Numbered from the stretch's first letter, positions 23,915 through 34,372 are shown. The stretch is 64,000 nucleotides of DNA from Enterobacter pseudoroggenkampii (GCF_026420145.1 NZ_JAPMLV010000011.1:1-64000), one strand, 5' to 3'. A program made the numbers and translations. Notes: a model not told the origin generated them from the letters alone.

Positions 23915-24867
23915 TGATCGAGATAAAACACCTGAAAACGCTACAAGCGTTGCGGAACTGCGGCTCGCTCGCGGCTGCGGCTGCCACGCTGCACCAGACC
24001 CAGTCCGCCCTTTCTCACCAGTTCAGCGATCTGGAACAACGACTCGGCTTCCGTCTTTTTGTGCGTAAGAGCCAGCCCCTGCGCTTTACGCCGCAAGGTG
24101 AGATCCTGTTGCAGCTGGCGAATCAGGTCCTGCCGCAAATCGCCAGCGCGCTGCAGGCGTGTAACGAACCGCAACAAACCACGCTGCGTATCGCCATTGA
24201 GTGCCACAGCTGTATTCAGTGGCTGACCCCCGCGCTTGAGAACTTCCGCCAGAAGTGGCCGCAGGTGGAGATGGACTTCAAATCCGGCGTGACCTTTGAT
24301 CCGCAGCCGTCCCTGCAGCAGGGCGAGCTGGACCTGGTGATGACCTCTGACATCCTGCCGCGCAGCGGCCTGCACTATTCGCCGATGTTTGATTATGAAG
24401 TGCGCCTGGTCCTGGCACCGGATCATCCGCTGGCGGCGAAAACGCGCATCACGCCGGAAGACCTGGCGACGGAAACGCTGCTGATTTACCCGGTTCAGCG
24501 CAGTCGTCTGGATATCTGGCGCCACTTCCTGCAGCCCGCGGGCATCAGTCCGCAGCTGAAAAGCGTGGATAACACCCTGCTGTTGATTCAGATGGTGGCG
24601 GCCAGAATGGGTATCGCGGCGCTGCCGCACTGGGTGGTAGAGAGCTTTGAACGCCAGGGTCTTGTGCAGACCAAAACCCTGGGTGAAGGACTGTGGAGCC
24701 GACTGTACGCCGCCGTGCGCGATGGCGAGCAGCGTCAGCCGATTACGGAGGCGTTTATTCGCTCAGCGCGGAACCACGCGTGCGACCATCTTCCGTTTGT
24801 GCGGAGCGCGGAGCGACCCAGCGGCGATGGACCCACAGCGAAGCCAGGATCACCGCTCCCCCAATAA
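23914..24867 (+). CDS. metR: MetR, LysR-family regulator of methionine genes
   Basis: MetR activates metE, metH and related genes, with homocysteine as effector. The 317-residue protein has an N-terminal winged helix-turn-helix (about 1-60, with [19 protein letters not shown]) and a two-lobed effector domain. The last 113 bp of the gene overlap the 3' end of yigM on the other strand, so both C-terminal tails are read from the same DNA. The C-terminal residues ([17 protein letters not shown]) still resemble E. coli MetR, so the overlap is genuine. Confidence 0.96.
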   Translation: MIEIKHLKTLQALRNCGSLAAAAATLHQTQSALSHQFSDLEQRLGFRLFVRKSQPLRFTPQGEILLQLANQVLPQIASALQACNEPQQTTLRIAIECHSCIQWLTPALENFRQKWPQVEMDFKSGVTFDPQPSLQQGELDLVMTSDILPRSGLHYSPMFDYEVRLVLAPDHPLAAKTRITPEDLATETLLIYPVQRSRLDIWRHFLQPAGISPQLKSVDNTLLLIQMVAARMGIAALPHWVVESFERQGLVQTKTLGEGLWSRLYAAVRDGEQRQPITEAFIRSARNHACDHLPFVRSAERPSGDGPTAKPGSPLPQ

Positions 24868-25654
24868 GGAAGCTCGGCCAGTGCGGCTGTTGCTGCCAGA
24901 TGGCGAGGTTGACCAACAACCCAGCCGGGACATGCACATTGTTCATGATCCCCAGCGTACCGGCGTCGACCTGCGTCGCGCCGTAGTTCCACATGAAGTA
25001 CCCCAACCCGGAAGCCACGACGCCCAGCCAGATCAGCACGCCCCACTGCACGGCGGTGGTCGGCAGCTTGTGCGGGTTACCGAGCATAAACCACGCCGCC
25101 ACTGCGACAATCGCGGCGCCCATATAAAACCAGGCGAACGCGTTATGCTGCGGCATCGGGCGGGTTTCCATCAGGCGCTTATAGCCCACCATGCCGATGG
25201 CGAAACTGATATTGGCGAGCTGGACGAACATCAGTCCGGTCCAGAAGTGATCGCTGACTTTGTCGTAGCGAATAATCGCCGCGCCAATCACCGCCAGCGC
25301 CGCGCTAAGCAGGTATCCCCAGCGCAGGCGGCGTTTACTCAGCAGATCGTATATCAGCGTGATGTAGAGCGGCGTCAGCACGGTAAAGAGCAGGAATTCC
25401 GAGACGGACAGATAGACGTAAGCCCGGAAGCTGAACAGGTACATGATGCCGAGCTGCATCGCCCCCACCAGCATGTACAGCACAATCGTTTTCAGCGATT
25501 GCCCGCGCGTGCGCAGAAACGGCAGGAATACCAGCGCCGCCAGCCCCACGCGCATCAGCACCGAGAAGTAGCTGTCGACCGAACCGGCAAGGTATTCGCC
25601 AATCAGGCTAAAGGAGAAGGCCCACAGGATAGTGGTGATAATGAGTAGCGCCAC
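24755..25654 (-). CDS. yigM: YigM, biotin transporter of the EamA/DMT family
   Basis: YigM is a ten-helix drug/metabolite-type permease identified as the biotin importer of E. coli. The 299-residue product here has the same length and about ten hydrophobic segments in two EamA repeats. Its C-terminal tail ([17 protein letters not shown]) is encoded antisense to the end of metR. It is monocistronic and convergent with metR. Confidence 0.93.
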   Translation of the reverse strand: MALLIITTILWAFSFSLIGEYLAGSVDSYFSVLMRVGLAALVFLPFLRTRGQSLKTIVLYMLVGAMQLGIMYLFSFRAYVYLSVSEFLLFTVLTPLYITLIYDLLSKRRLRWGYLLSAALAVIGAAIIRYDKVSDHFWTGLMFVQLANISFAIGMVGYKRLMETRPMPQHNAFAWFYMGAAIVAVAAWFMLGNPHKLPTTAVQWGVLIWLGVVASGLGYFMWNYGATQVDAGTLGIMNNVHVPAGLLVNLAIWQQQPHWPSFLIGGAVILASLWVHRRWVAPRSAQTEDGRTRGSALSE

Positions 25655-25736
25655 AATGCTTGTCTCTCAGAAAGAAGGAGAGGCATTGTAGCGAACTCTT
25701 TGGTTGACATCTGAGCAATAAACAATCAAATGAAGA

Positions 25737-26537
25737 TTATTCAAGGAACAGTTTGCGCAGGTATTTCGGTACCGCATTGTCTGCGTTGGTGCCGATCACT
25801 TCCAGCTCCGGGTGCAAATCTTTCAGGCGCTGGTGCGCATTCTCCATAATGCAGCCCTTGCCTGCCATCGACAGCATTTCGGCATCGTTCATGCCGTCAC
25901 CAAAGGCGATACAGTCTTTCAGCTCAAAGCCCAGACGTTTCGCGACGGCTTCCAGCGCGTGGCCTTTGGAGACGCCACCCGCCATCACTTCCAGACAGGT
26001 CAGGGTTGAGAAGCTCACATTGACGCGATCGCCCCAGCGGGCGTTGATTGCCTGTTCCAGCGGGAGCAGTTCTTCATGGCTGTCGCAGGTAAAGAACACC
26101 TTACTGATCCCCTCCGGCTCCAGCAGACCCGGCTCGTACAGGGAGTAGTTAAATACCGCTTCTTTGAAGAAACGCATTTCATCCGGGCGGTGGCGGTTCA
26201 TGAACCAGTCGTCGTCACGATAAACGTTGGTGACGATAGCCGGATTATTGTGCACCACGCCAAACAGATCGGCGGCAATATCGCGATCCAGGTTGTGGGT
26301 GAAGATCAGGTTGCCGTTGGTATCATGCACGCGCGCACCGTTGGAGGTGATCATGTACGATTTGATCTCAAGATTATCGCGGATCTGCCCCACGTCGACG
26401 TGGTGGCGGCCGGTGGCAAACACAAAGTTCACGCCCCGTGCCGTCAGCAGCTTTAGGGTCTCTTTCGCGTAAGGCGACAGGGTGTGGTCAGGGGAAAGCA
26501 GCGTGCCATCTAAATCAGATGCAACAACCTGGTACAT
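25737..26537 (-). CDS. yigL: YigL, HAD-type sugar phosphatase
   Basis: YigL is a Cof-type (IIB) HAD phosphatase that dephosphorylates sugar phosphates; in enterics it contributes to recovery from glucose-phosphate stress. The 266-residue protein starts at ATG 26537 and carries motif I DLDGTLL (8-14), TSNGAR, and the motif III/IV region SKGHALEAV and FGDGMNDAEML. The open frame continues 71 codons upstream into pldB, but the shorter form matches the family. In Salmonella and E. coli yigL mRNA is stabilised by the small RNA SgrS acting in the pldB-yigL transcript; the adjacency is retained here. Confidence 0.95.
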   Translation of the reverse strand: MYQVVASDLDGTLLSPDHTLSPYAKETLKLLTARGVNFVFATGRHHVDVGQIRDNLEIKSYMITSNGARVHDTNGNLIFTHNLDRDIAADLFGVVHNNPAIVTNVYRDDDWFMNRHRPDEMRFFKEAVFNYSLYEPGLLEPEGISKVFFTCDSHEELLPLEQAINARWGDRVNVSFSTLTCLEVMAGGVSKGHALEAVAKRLGFELKDCIAFGDGMNDAEMLSMAGKGCIMENAHQRLKDLHPELEVIGTNADNAVPKYLRKLFLE

Positions 26538-26568
26538 AGGGATTTCAACCTCTGGTGGAAAACAATAA

Positions 26569-27561
26569 TCAATTATGCCTGTTGAAAAATTCAACAATGG
26601 CGTTGAGCGCGACTGAGCGCATAGCGTCCTTTTCAAAAAGGATCTCATGGTACGCGCCGTTAATGACCAGCGGTTTTCCCCCTTCACAAGGGTGACCGGC
26701 GGCCGCACGCAGTTCAGAATAGCGGTCATGCATGCGGTTATCCACCACACGCTCTTCTTCCGCCTGAATCAGGAGTGTTGGTGTATCGTCATTGCCGACA
26801 CCCGCCAGAACCTGCTCACCGGCAAGGATACCTTCCCGCACCCAGTGGTAGGTCGGGCCCCCCACGCGCAGGCGCGGTTCATCGGCATAAAAACGCAGGT
26901 TACGACGATACCGCTGGCGACTGTGGGTCAGAACGTTCATCGCAAACGGCAGTGCCCGCCAGCGTCCCGTCCCGATGGCATAGCCTTCCCGAATGCGCTG
27001 ATGGCCCTCAGCCCAGTCAAGAATATGACGCACCATCCAGTCAGGAAAACGCATGACGATGCCATACATCGGCGCGGTGAGCGCAATGGCGTCGCACTGG
27101 TGAGCGTGGCGCTGTAAAAACAGCGTTGAAATCGCACCGCCCATCGAGTGCGCCAGAATATAGCGCTTCCGCCAGGGGCCGGGCTCGACCTCCTGCTGCC
27201 AGAACGCGGCAAGATCGTCGACGTAATCGCTGAAGTTATCCACGTGGCCGCGATGCGTATCCGATAGCAGGCGGCCAGAAAGCCCCTGCCCGCGGTGATC
27301 GATAATCAACACATCGAAGCCCAGATGGAACAGGTCATAGGCCAGTTCGGCGTATTTGATGTAGCTCTCGATACGCCCGGGGCAGACCACGATGACCCGG
27401 TCATTTTTCTTATCGTGAAAACGCACAAAGCGTACCGGTATATCACCGACGCCCGTAAACTCATCTTCCTCACGCTGGCGCCAGAAATCGGTCAGCGGCC
27501 CCATGGAGAAAGCAGCAAATGCGTTTTCTCGTGTTTCCCAGTCCTTTTTCTGCTGAAACAT
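26569..27561 (-). CDS. pldB: PldB, lysophospholipase L2
   Basis: PldB hydrolyses lysophospholipids at the inner membrane. The 330-residue alpha/beta hydrolase has the serine nucleophile in LAHSMGGAIS, an IDHRGQGLSGR strand-turn, and a late histidine in NGAYHEILFE. The ATG at 27561 (MFQQKKDWETREN) has AGGTGAG ten bases upstream; a GTG five codons earlier is an alternative. It is about ten residues shorter at the C-terminus than E. coli PldB. yigL follows after 31 bp. Confidence 0.94.
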   Translation of the reverse strand: MFQQKKDWETRENAFAAFSMGPLTDFWRQREEDEFTGVGDIPVRFVRFHDKKNDRVIVVCPGRIESYIKYAELAYDLFHLGFDVLIIDHRGQGLSGRLLSDTHRGHVDNFSDYVDDLAAFWQQEVEPGPWRKRYILAHSMGGAISTLFLQRHAHQCDAIALTAPMYGIVMRFPDWMVRHILDWAEGHQRIREGYAIGTGRWRALPFAMNVLTHSRQRYRRNLRFYADEPRLRVGGPTYHWVREGILAGEQVLAGVGNDDTPTLLIQAEEERVVDNRMHDRYSELRAAAGHPCEGGKPLVINGAYHEILFEKDAMRSVALNAIVEFFNRHN

Positions 27562-27670
27562 CGGGTTTCTACTCACCTAAGCCAAGGAATATCGTTTTTT
27601 CGTAACCGGTCACAAAATGACTCAACAATAGCGTATTGTGGCATAAAAACAGACGATTCGGGAGTTTCAA

Positions 27671-28291
27671 ATGACCTTCGAGTGGTGGTTCGCTTACCTG
27701 CTGACATCCATCATCCTTAGCCTTTCACCGGGCTCGGGCGCCATTAACACCATGACCACCTCCATCAACCACGGCTATCGCGGTGCGGCAGCGTCAATTG
27801 CCGGTTTGCAGACCGGGCTGGGCATTCATATCGTGCTGGTTGGGATTGGTCTGGGGACTCTGTTCTCCCGCTCGGTACTGGCCTTTGAGGTGCTGAAATG
27901 GGCCGGGGCGGCGTATCTGATTTGGCTCGGCATCCAGCAGTGGCGCGCGGCAGGCTCCATCAACCTGAACACGCTCGCGCAGACGCAAAACCGCGGCCAT
28001 CTGTTTAAGCGTGCGGTGTTCGTCAACCTGACCAACCCGAAGAGCATCGTGTTCCTCGCCGCGCTGTTCCCGCAGTTTATCGTGCCGCATCAGCCCCAGG
28101 TGATGCAGTACGTGGTGCTGGGCGCGACCACCATTATTGTCGATATCATCGTGATGATTGGTTACGCGACGCTGGCGCAGCGGATTGCGGCGTGGATTAA
28201 AGGGCCTAAGCAGATGAAGGCCCTGAATAAAGTCTTTGGCTCGCTGTTTATGCTGGTTGGCGCGCTGCTTGCGTCAGCGCGTCATGCTTAG
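27671..28291 (+). CDS. rhtB: RhtB, homoserine/homoserine lactone exporter
   Basis: RhtB is a LysE-family amino acid exporter that expels homoserine and its lactone. The 206-residue membrane protein has the family signature [16 protein letters not shown] at the first loop and about six hydrophobic helices, with [10 protein letters not shown] in the middle. It is divergent from pldB, and its 3' end overlaps the convergent paralogue rhtC by 4 bp. Confidence 0.95.
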   Translation: MTFEWWFAYLLTSIILSLSPGSGAINTMTTSINHGYRGAAASIAGLQTGLGIHIVLVGIGLGTLFSRSVLAFEVLKWAGAAYLIWLGIQQWRAAGSINLNTLAQTQNRGHLFKRAVFVNLTNPKSIVFLAALFPQFIVPHQPQVMQYVVLGATTIIVDIIVMIGYATLAQRIAAWIKGPKQMKALNKVFGSLFMLVGALLASARHA

Positions 28292-28908
28292 CGAGAAATG
28301 ATGAGATGAATGCCGAAGCCGGCGAACAGCGCGCCGGCGAAGCCATCAATCCACTTCGCGATACGCTGGTAGCCGCGGCGCATCGCCGGTAAGGCGAACA
28401 GGCTTGCCACGATGGTAAACCAGGCAAAGGTTTCAACAACGATCAGCAGGAAGATGCCCCAGCGTGCGCCCGCACCGACGCTATCGCCGACAAACAGCGA
28501 GAACACGGAGCCGAAATAGATAATCGCTTTTGGGTTCGCCAGATTGGTCAGCAGCCCTTTTACAAAGCTGCGGCCGCCCGTTGCCAGCTCCACCTTTGGC
28601 TCTTCCGGTTTTTTCTGCTCTTTCTTCAGCGCCCCGCGCAGCATCTGGTAGCCCATCCAGCACAGGTACAGCCCGCCGCCGACCATAATGATGTTATGCA
28701 GCCAGGCCATCTTCGCCAGGATCAGGTTCAGACCGAGCAGCGCGACTGCCGCCCAGACCATAACGCCCATGGTGATACCGAGCACGCCCATCATCGCCTC
28801 TTTGCGGGAGCGGCTGACGGCCGTTTGTGACACGAAGAAAAAGTCCGGTCCCGGGCTCATCAGCGCAACGATGTGCACTAACGCCACGGTGAGAAATAGC
28901 ATCAACAT
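28288..28908 (-). CDS. rhtC: RhtC, threonine exporter
   Basis: RhtC is a LysE-family exporter of threonine. The 206-residue protein has the signature [16 protein letters not shown] near the N-terminus, a lysine/glutamate-rich cytoplasmic loop (about 110-125), and [11 protein letters not shown]. It is a paralogue of the adjacent rhtB in tail-to-tail orientation. It lies downstream of recQ on the same strand. Confidence 0.95.
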   Translation of the reverse strand: MLMLFLTVALVHIVALMSPGPDFFFVSQTAVSRSRKEAMMGVLGITMGVMVWAAVALLGLNLILAKMAWLHNIIMVGGGLYLCWMGYQMLRGALKKEQKKPEEPKVELATGGRSFVKGLLTNLANPKAIIYFGSVFSLFVGDSVGAGARWGIFLLIVVETFAWFTIVASLFALPAMRRGYQRIAKWIDGFAGALFAGFGIHLIISR

Positions 28909-28969
28909 AATTAACTCGCGGGGAAATAATTCAGTGAGTCATCATCCTGGCACTTTTTCGCCCGGCTGA

Positions 28970-30799
28970 CTACTCCTCATCATCACCATCGGCGTGAGAG
29001 CGGATGAGCGCCATAAACTCTTTACCGAAGCGCTCCAGCTTGCGCGTCCCCACGCCGTTGACGCTGAGCATCTCGCTGGCGCTGAGCGGCATCTGCTCGG
29101 CCATCTCGATGAGCGTCGCGTCGTTGAACACCACGTAAGGCGGGATGTTCTCTTCGTCGGCGATGGCCTTACGCAGCTTGCGCAGTTTGGCGAAAAGCTT
29201 GCGGTCGTAGTTGCCGCCGTAGGATTTCTGCATCACACGTGGCTTCAGGGCGATGACGCGCGGCACGGCGAGCTTGAGCTCAACGTCACCGCGCAGCACC
29301 GGACGCGCGGCCTCCGTGAGCTGAAGCGCGGAGTGCTGGGCAATGTTCTGCGTGGCAAAGCCGAGGTGAATGAGCTGGCGAATGATGCTCACCCAGTGCT
29401 CGTGGCTCTGGTCCTTGCCAATACCGTAGACAGGCAGCTTGTCGTGGCCCATGTCGCGGATACGCTGATTGTTGGCACCGCGCAGCACTTCCACCACGTA
29501 GCCCATCCCGAAGCGTTGATTCACGCGGTAAATGGTCGAGAGCGCCTTACGCGCGTCCATCAGACCATCGTACTGTTTCGGCGGATCCAGGCAGACATCG
29601 CAGTTGCCGCACGGCTCCTGGCGCCCTTCACCAAAGTAGTTGAGCAGCACCAGACGGCGGCAGGTTTGCGCTTCAGCAAACGCGCCCATCGCGTTGAGCT
29701 TGTGGCGCTCAATATCCTGGAGCTGCCCCTGCGGTTTCTCTTCCAGACAGCGGCGCAGCCACGCCATATCGGCCGGATCGTAAAACAGCATCGCTTCCGC
29801 AGGCAGACCGTCACGTCCGGCGCGACCGGTTTCCTGATAGTAGGATTCGATATTGCGCGGGATGTCGAAGTGCACCACAAAGCGCACGTTCGGCTTGTTA
29901 ATCCCCATCCCGAACGCCACCGTCGCAACCACGATTTGCAGGTCGTCGCGCTGGAATTTCTCCTGCACGTCGGCGCGGATGTGGTTCTCTAACCCGGCGT
30001 GATACGCGGCGGCGCTAAAGCCGCGGTTTTGCAGACGCGCGGCGGTGTCTTCCACCTTCGCACGGCTGTTGCAGTAGATGATGCCGGACTTGCCGCGCTG
30101 CTCCTGGACGTAGCGCAGGAGCTGATCCAGCGGCTTGAACTTTTCCATCAGCATATAGCGGATGTTAGGGCGGTCGAAGCTGCTGACCTGAATATAGGGG
30201 TCGTTCAGCCCCAGCAGGCGAACGATATCCAGCCGCGTGGTGTCATCCGCCGTGGCGGTGAGCGCCATAAACGGCAGCTCGGGGAAGCGCTGACGCAGTT
30301 GGCCGAGGGCAGCGTATTCCGGGCGGAAATCGTGTCCCCACTGGGAGATACAGTGCGCTTCATCCACCGCCAGCAGTACCGGGTTCCAGTGCGCCAGATG
30401 ATCGAGGAAGTTATCCAGCATCAGGCGTTCCGGGGCGATATACAGCAGGCGGATCTGCCCGGTGCGGCACCCGGCCATCACCTCTTGCTGCTGCTCCCGG
30501 GTTTGGGTCGAGTTAAGGCAGGCCGCCGCGACGCCGTTGGCGAGCAGTTGGTCAACCTGGTCTTTCATTAGCGAAATGAGCGGGGATACCACGACCGTCA
30601 GGCCGTTAAGCACCAGCGCGGGCACCTGATAACAGAGGGATTTACCGCCGCCGGTCGGCATCACCACCAGGCAGTCACGGCCTTCCAGCACCGTTTCAAT
30701 GATGGTTTCCTGGCCGGGGCGGAACTGCTGGTAGCCAAAGGTTTCATGCAAAACCTGTTTAGCCAGCGACTCCTGATTCAATACTTCCGCCTGCGCCAC
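28970..30799 (-). CDS. recQ: RecQ, ATP-dependent 3'-5' DNA helicase
   Basis: RecQ unwinds recombination intermediates and gapped forks in the RecF pathway. Starting at GTG (30799) gives 609 residues, as in E. coli; the frame extends 21 codons upstream without similarity. Domains in order: helicase lobe with Walker A MPTGGGKSLC and DEAHCISQWGHDFR, second lobe with YYQETGRAGRDG, zinc module (CRRLVLLNYFGE, CGNCDVC), winged helix and C-terminal HRDC domain (VNGVGTRKLERFG). Confidence 0.97.
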   Translation of the reverse strand: MAQAEVLNQESLAKQVLHETFGYQQFRPGQETIIETVLEGRDCLVVMPTGGGKSLCYQVPALVLNGLTVVVSPLISLMKDQVDQLLANGVAAACLNSTQTREQQQEVMAGCRTGQIRLLYIAPERLMLDNFLDHLAHWNPVLLAVDEAHCISQWGHDFRPEYAALGQLRQRFPELPFMALTATADDTTRLDIVRLLGLNDPYIQVSSFDRPNIRYMLMEKFKPLDQLLRYVQEQRGKSGIIYCNSRAKVEDTAARLQNRGFSAAAYHAGLENHIRADVQEKFQRDDLQIVVATVAFGMGINKPNVRFVVHFDIPRNIESYYQETGRAGRDGLPAEAMLFYDPADMAWLRRCLEEKPQGQLQDIERHKLNAMGAFAEAQTCRRLVLLNYFGEGRQEPCGNCDVCLDPPKQYDGLMDARKALSTIYRVNQRFGMGYVVEVLRGANNQRIRDMGHDKLPVYGIGKDQSHEHWVSIIRQLIHLGFATQNIAQHSALQLTEAARPVLRGDVELKLAVPRVIALKPRVMQKSYGGNYDRKLFAKLRKLRKAIADEENIPPYVVFNDATLIEMAEQMPLSASEMLSVNGVGTRKLERFGKEFMALIRSHADGDDEE

Positions 30800-30889
30800 G
30801 TTAACCCCATATGCCTGAAATGAAACAGGCGCTATTTTCAGCGCCTGAGAGAGAAACTTCAACGTTTAACGCAAAAACATTCGAGCAGC

Positions 30890-31759
30890 CTAGAGAATAT
30901 CGTTCAGCATCACGCCCACGCCGATGCGGGTCTGGTTGAAGTTGTAATCGATAAGCGACTCGCCGTAACCGCTGTACACCTGGGTATAGATGCGGACATG
31001 CTTCGTCATTGGATAGCTTAAGCCCACTTCCGCACCACCGTAGCCGGTGTTCCAGTTGTACTGGCCTTTGGCGCTGAGCACGGCATCACCTAGCTGGTAG
31101 CCGACCTTGAGCTGGTAATAGCCCATATATTTGGTGATATCCGGGTTGTCATCGGTTTCGCCCACCACATACCACGGCTTCACTTCCACCATCCAGTTAC
31201 CGTTCTGCGCCATCAGACGCGTATAGGCACGGTTCCAGCTGCGCGAGGTGGGATCGGAACGTCCGTTAGAATCATGGTTAAAGCCCACTTCGACATCACG
31301 CAGCGTCCAGCCCGCAAACTCATAATCCGTTGCAAAACCGAGGAACAGCTGCGGCTCATAGTTGGTTTCACGGAACGGCGAGGATTCTCCGCTGTTAGAG
31401 AGCTGCCACCAGGATTTCTGCGTGTAAGACGCCCCGAGAACCGAGTTCGGCCCCAGAATACCGCGCCAGAACGGGAATGCCAGGCTGAGCTGGAACTTCA
31501 CCTCATCTTTACGCGCATTATCGGACCAGTTATAGGAGCTTATCGCCTCTTTGTTGAGATCGCTGGTCTGGGTGTAAATCACGTAGTTGGTGTCATACGG
31601 ATAGAGCGTAAACGGATTGTCATGCTCCTGAAGAAGGTTCGCGATAATGCTACCGTGAACGGCAGGTTTATCATGCACCTCTTTGATCGTCGCTTCCTGC
31701 GCATATGCTGTGAAGGGCAGCGCAACCGCCGCCAGTAACCAGGCCAGATACGTCCGCAT
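30890..31759 (-). CDS. pldA: PldA, outer membrane phospholipase A
   Basis: PldA is the outer-membrane beta-barrel phospholipase that degrades mislocalised phospholipid and supports LPS balance. The 289-residue precursor has a signal peptide cleaved after TAYAQ (about residue 20). The active-site histidine, serine and asparagine are in GFNHDSNGRSDP and RSWNRAY. Alternating beta-strands end with a barrel-type C-terminus. It lies upstream of recQ on the same strand, with a 90-bp gap. Confidence 0.97.
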   Translation of the reverse strand: MRTYLAWLLAAVALPFTAYAQEATIKEVHDKPAVHGSIIANLLQEHDNPFTLYPYDTNYVIYTQTSDLNKEAISSYNWSDNARKDEVKFQLSLAFPFWRGILGPNSVLGASYTQKSWWQLSNSGESSPFRETNYEPQLFLGFATDYEFAGWTLRDVEVGFNHDSNGRSDPTSRSWNRAYTRLMAQNGNWMVEVKPWYVVGETDDNPDITKYMGYYQLKVGYQLGDAVLSAKGQYNWNTGYGGAEVGLSYPMTKHVRIYTQVYSGYGESLIDYNFNQTRIGVGVMLNDIL

Positions 31760-31922
31760 CGGTGGTGTTCTCCTGCAAAAGAGTAAAATTACCTGAATAG
31801 TTATGTGGCGGACATTCTACAGACTTCTGCGACAACTGCTGCATCCTCGTTTCTGAAAGTGGCATTCCTTGTTGCCGCGGCATAAAATCAACATTTCGTT
31901 AACAATAAGGATGTGATGCCTC

Positions 31923-32390
31923 ATGTCAGCCATGCTTACCGCCGAAGAAGTGTTAAAACTCGTGGGCGAGATTTTTGTTTACCATATGCCGTTTAACCGC
32001 GCGCTGGGACTGGAGCTGGAGCGTTACGAGAAAGACTTTGCCCAACTGAGCTTCAACAACCAGCCGATGATGGTGGGTAACTGGGCGCAAAGTATTTTGC
32101 ACGGAGGTGTGATTGCCTCCGCGCTGGACGTGGCGGCAGGTCTGGTCTGCGTGGGCAGTACGCTGACCCGCCATGACACCATCAACGAAGACGAACTTCG
32201 CCAGCGTCTGGCGCGAATGGGTACTATCGACTTACGCGTCGACTATCTTCGTCCGGGACGCGGAAATCGCTTTACCTGTACCAGCAGCCTGCTGCGCGCG
32301 GGGAATAAAGTCGCCGTGGCGCGCGTTGAGTTACACAACGAAGAACAGGTGTATATCGCCAGCGCAACCGCCACTTATATGGTGGGTTGA
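31923..32390 (+). CDS. yigI: YigI, hotdog-fold acyl-CoA thioesterase
   Basis: The 155-residue protein is a PaaI-type hotdog thioesterase; E. coli YigI hydrolyses medium- and long-chain acyl-CoA. Visible features are the [16 protein letters not shown] helix with its catalytic acid, and [12 protein letters not shown]. The length is identical to E. coli YigI. It is divergent from pldA and 51 bp upstream of rarD. Confidence 0.93.
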   Translation: MSAMLTAEEVLKLVGEIFVYHMPFNRALGLELERYEKDFAQLSFNNQPMMVGNWAQSILHGGVIASALDVAAGLVCVGSTLTRHDTINEDELRQRLARMGTIDLRVDYLRPGRGNRFTCTSSLLRAGNKVAVARVELHNEEQVYIASATATYMVG

Positions 32391-32441
32391 GGCGGCAAAA
32401 TCGGGTAAAATTAATTCACTTTTTTGTAACGGATTTTCCCG

Positions 32442-33338
32442 ATGGATGCTAAACAGACGCGGCAGGGCGTTTTACTCGCCCTTGCCGCTTATTTTATTTG
32501 GGGTATCGCCCCGGCGTATTTCAAGCTTATCGCCTACGTTCCGGCTGACGAGATCCTGACTCATCGCGTTATCTGGTCATTCTTCTTTATGATCGCGCTG
32601 ATGAGCCTCAGCCGTCAGTGGTCGGGCGTCAAAACGCTGTTTAAAACCCCTAAAAAGGTCTTCCTGCTGGCGCTCTCAGCGGTGCTGATTGGCGGTAACT
32701 GGCTGCTGTTTATCTGGGCGGTGAATAACCATCACATGCTCGAAGCGAGCCTGGGGTACTTCATTAACCCGCTGGTGAACATCGTGCTGGGGATGATTTT
32801 CCTCGGCGAACGCTTCCGCCGGATGCAGTGGTTAGCGGTCCTTCTGGCCTTCTGCGGCGTACTGGTGCAGCTCTGGACCTTCGGCTCGCTGCCGATTATC
32901 GCCCTCGGTCTGGCGTTCAGCTTTGCCTTCTACGGCCTGGTACGCAAGAAGATTGCGGTGGAAGCGCAGACGGGGATGCTGTTTGAAACCCTCTGGCTGC
33001 TGCCGGTGGCGGCGATTTATCTCTTCGGCATCGCCGACAGCCCAACCAGCCACATGGGCAGCAACCCGTGGTCGCTGAACCTGATGCTGATGGCGGCGGG
33101 CGTGGTGACCACCATTCCTCTGCTGTGCTTCACCGGTGCCGCGACGCGTCTGCGTCTCTCCACGCTGGGCTTCTTCCAGTACATTGGCCCGACGCTTATG
33201 TTCCTGCTGGCAGTGGTGTTTTACGGAGAGGTACCGGGGGCGGATAAGATGGTGACGTTCGCCTTTATCTGGGTGGCGCTGGCGATCTTTGTTGCGGATG
33301 CGATTTATACCCAACGCAGAATGCGCAAAGGGCTGTGA
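32442..33338 (+). CDS. rarD: RarD, EamA-family permease
   Basis: RarD is a ten-helix DMT-superfamily inner-membrane protein. Its substrate is unknown; it was named for a supposed chloramphenicol phenotype. The 298-residue sequence follows E. coli RarD closely (NWLLFIWAVNNHHMLEASLG, RLSTLGFFQYIGPTLMF). The start ATG has no strong ribosome site. Two repeat elements follow the stop. Confidence 0.93.
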   Translation: MDAKQTRQGVLLALAAYFIWGIAPAYFKLIAYVPADEILTHRVIWSFFFMIALMSLSRQWSGVKTLFKTPKKVFLLALSAVLIGGNWLLFIWAVNNHHMLEASLGYFINPLVNIVLGMIFLGERFRRMQWLAVLLAFCGVLVQLWTFGSLPIIALGLAFSFAFYGLVRKKIAVEAQTGMLFETLWLLPVAAIYLFGIADSPTSHMGSNPWSLNLMLMAAGVVTTIPLLCFTGAATRLRLSTLGFFQYIGPTLMFLLAVVFYGEVPGADKMVTFAFIWVALAIFVADAIYTQRRMRKGL

Positions 33339-33340
33339 TG

Positions 33341-33418
33341 TTGCCCTCACCCTAACCCTCTCCCACAGGGAGAGGGAATTCGATCGTAGGGCGGGTAAGC
33401 GCAGCGCCACCCGCCAGT
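33341..33418. repeat. Inverted repeat plus REP element between rarD and corA
   Basis: First comes a CCCTCACCCTAACC segment leading into the perfect 9-bp hairpin CCCTCTCCC/GGGAGAGGG (33357-33377 region), a motif seen widely between enterobacterial genes. A REP-type palindrome GGCGGGTAAGCGCAGCGCC...ACCCGCC follows (about 33388-33417). They lie between the convergent rarD and corA. Confidence 0.7.
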
Positions 33419-33421
33419 TTT

Positions 33422-34372
33422 TTACAGCCAGTTCCGGCGTTTGAAATAGAGATACGGCGCCAGCCCCGCGAGGATCATAAAGATAATCGCCCCCGGGTAA
33501 CCAAAGCTCCACTTCAGCTCCGGCATAAACTCGAAGTTCATCCCGTAGCTGGATGCCACTAGCGTCGGCGGCAGGAACACCACGGAAACCACCGAGAAGA
33601 TCTTGATGATGCGGTTCTGCTCGATGTTGATAAAGCCCATCGCCGCCTGCATCAGGAAGTTGACCTTCTGGAACAGGGATTCGTTGTGCGGCAGCAGTGA
33701 TTCGATATCTCGTAAGATCTCACGCGCCTGCTCCAGCTGACCGCCCGGCAGACGCGCCTTGCGCACCAGGAAGTTCAGCGCGCGCTGGGTATCCATCAGA
33801 CACAAACGCACCTTCCAGCCGATATCTTCCAGCTCTGCCAGCGTGGACAACGCTTCGTCATATTCGTCGCCCTGATGGCCTTCCATGATCACGCGGCTCA
33901 GCTTTTCCAGATCGCTGTAGATGTTTTCAATTTCATCCGCCAGCTGTTCAATTTTGGTCTCGAACAGATCGAGCAGCAGCTCGTACGCGTTGCCGTCTAC
34001 CATCGCCTGGCTACGGGCGCGCATGCGGTAGAGGCGGAATGCCGGTAGCTCACGCTCGCGCAGGGTAAACAGACGACCGTCGCGAATGGTAAACGCCACG
34101 GTGGAGTTGCCCGCGTGGTCTTCCGCATCTTCAAAGAAGAAGAAGGAGTGAATGTGCAGACCGTCTTCGTCTTCAAAAAAACGGGCGGATGCTTCGATGT
34201 CTTCCAGTTCCGGGCGGGTTGCCAGGCTTTGCCCCAGCTCAGATTGTACGCGAAGGCGCTCATCGTCGTCCGGCTCGACCAGATCCACCCATACGGCATC
34301 AATGAGGGGCTGTGACTCTTCGGCTTCAAGCCGAGTCAGTCGGTTATTTTCGAGTTGAAATGCGCTCAACAT
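33422..34372 (-). CDS. corA: CorA, magnesium/cobalt transporter
   Basis: CorA is the pentameric main magnesium channel of the inner membrane. The 316-residue protein has a large cytoplasmic domain with a long alpha-helical stalk, then two C-terminal transmembrane helices. The selectivity motif is GMN in [14 protein letters not shown], and the tail is the basic [13 protein letters not shown] 34372 has GGAG eight bases upstream and gives the E. coli length; the frame is open 16 codons further. A leader with the short ORF corL precedes it. Confidence 0.97.
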   Translation of the reverse strand: MLSAFQLENNRLTRLEAEESQPLIDAVWVDLVEPDDDERLRVQSELGQSLATRPELEDIEASARFFEDEDGLHIHSFFFFEDAEDHAGNSTVAFTIRDGRLFTLRERELPAFRLYRMRARSQAMVDGNAYELLLDLFETKIEQLADEIENIYSDLEKLSRVIMEGHQGDEYDEALSTLAELEDIGWKVRLCLMDTQRALNFLVRKARLPGGQLEQAREILRDIESLLPHNESLFQKVNFLMQAAMGFINIEQNRIIKIFSVVSVVFLPPTLVASSYGMNFEFMPELKWSFGYPGAIIFMILAGLAPYLYFKRRNWL

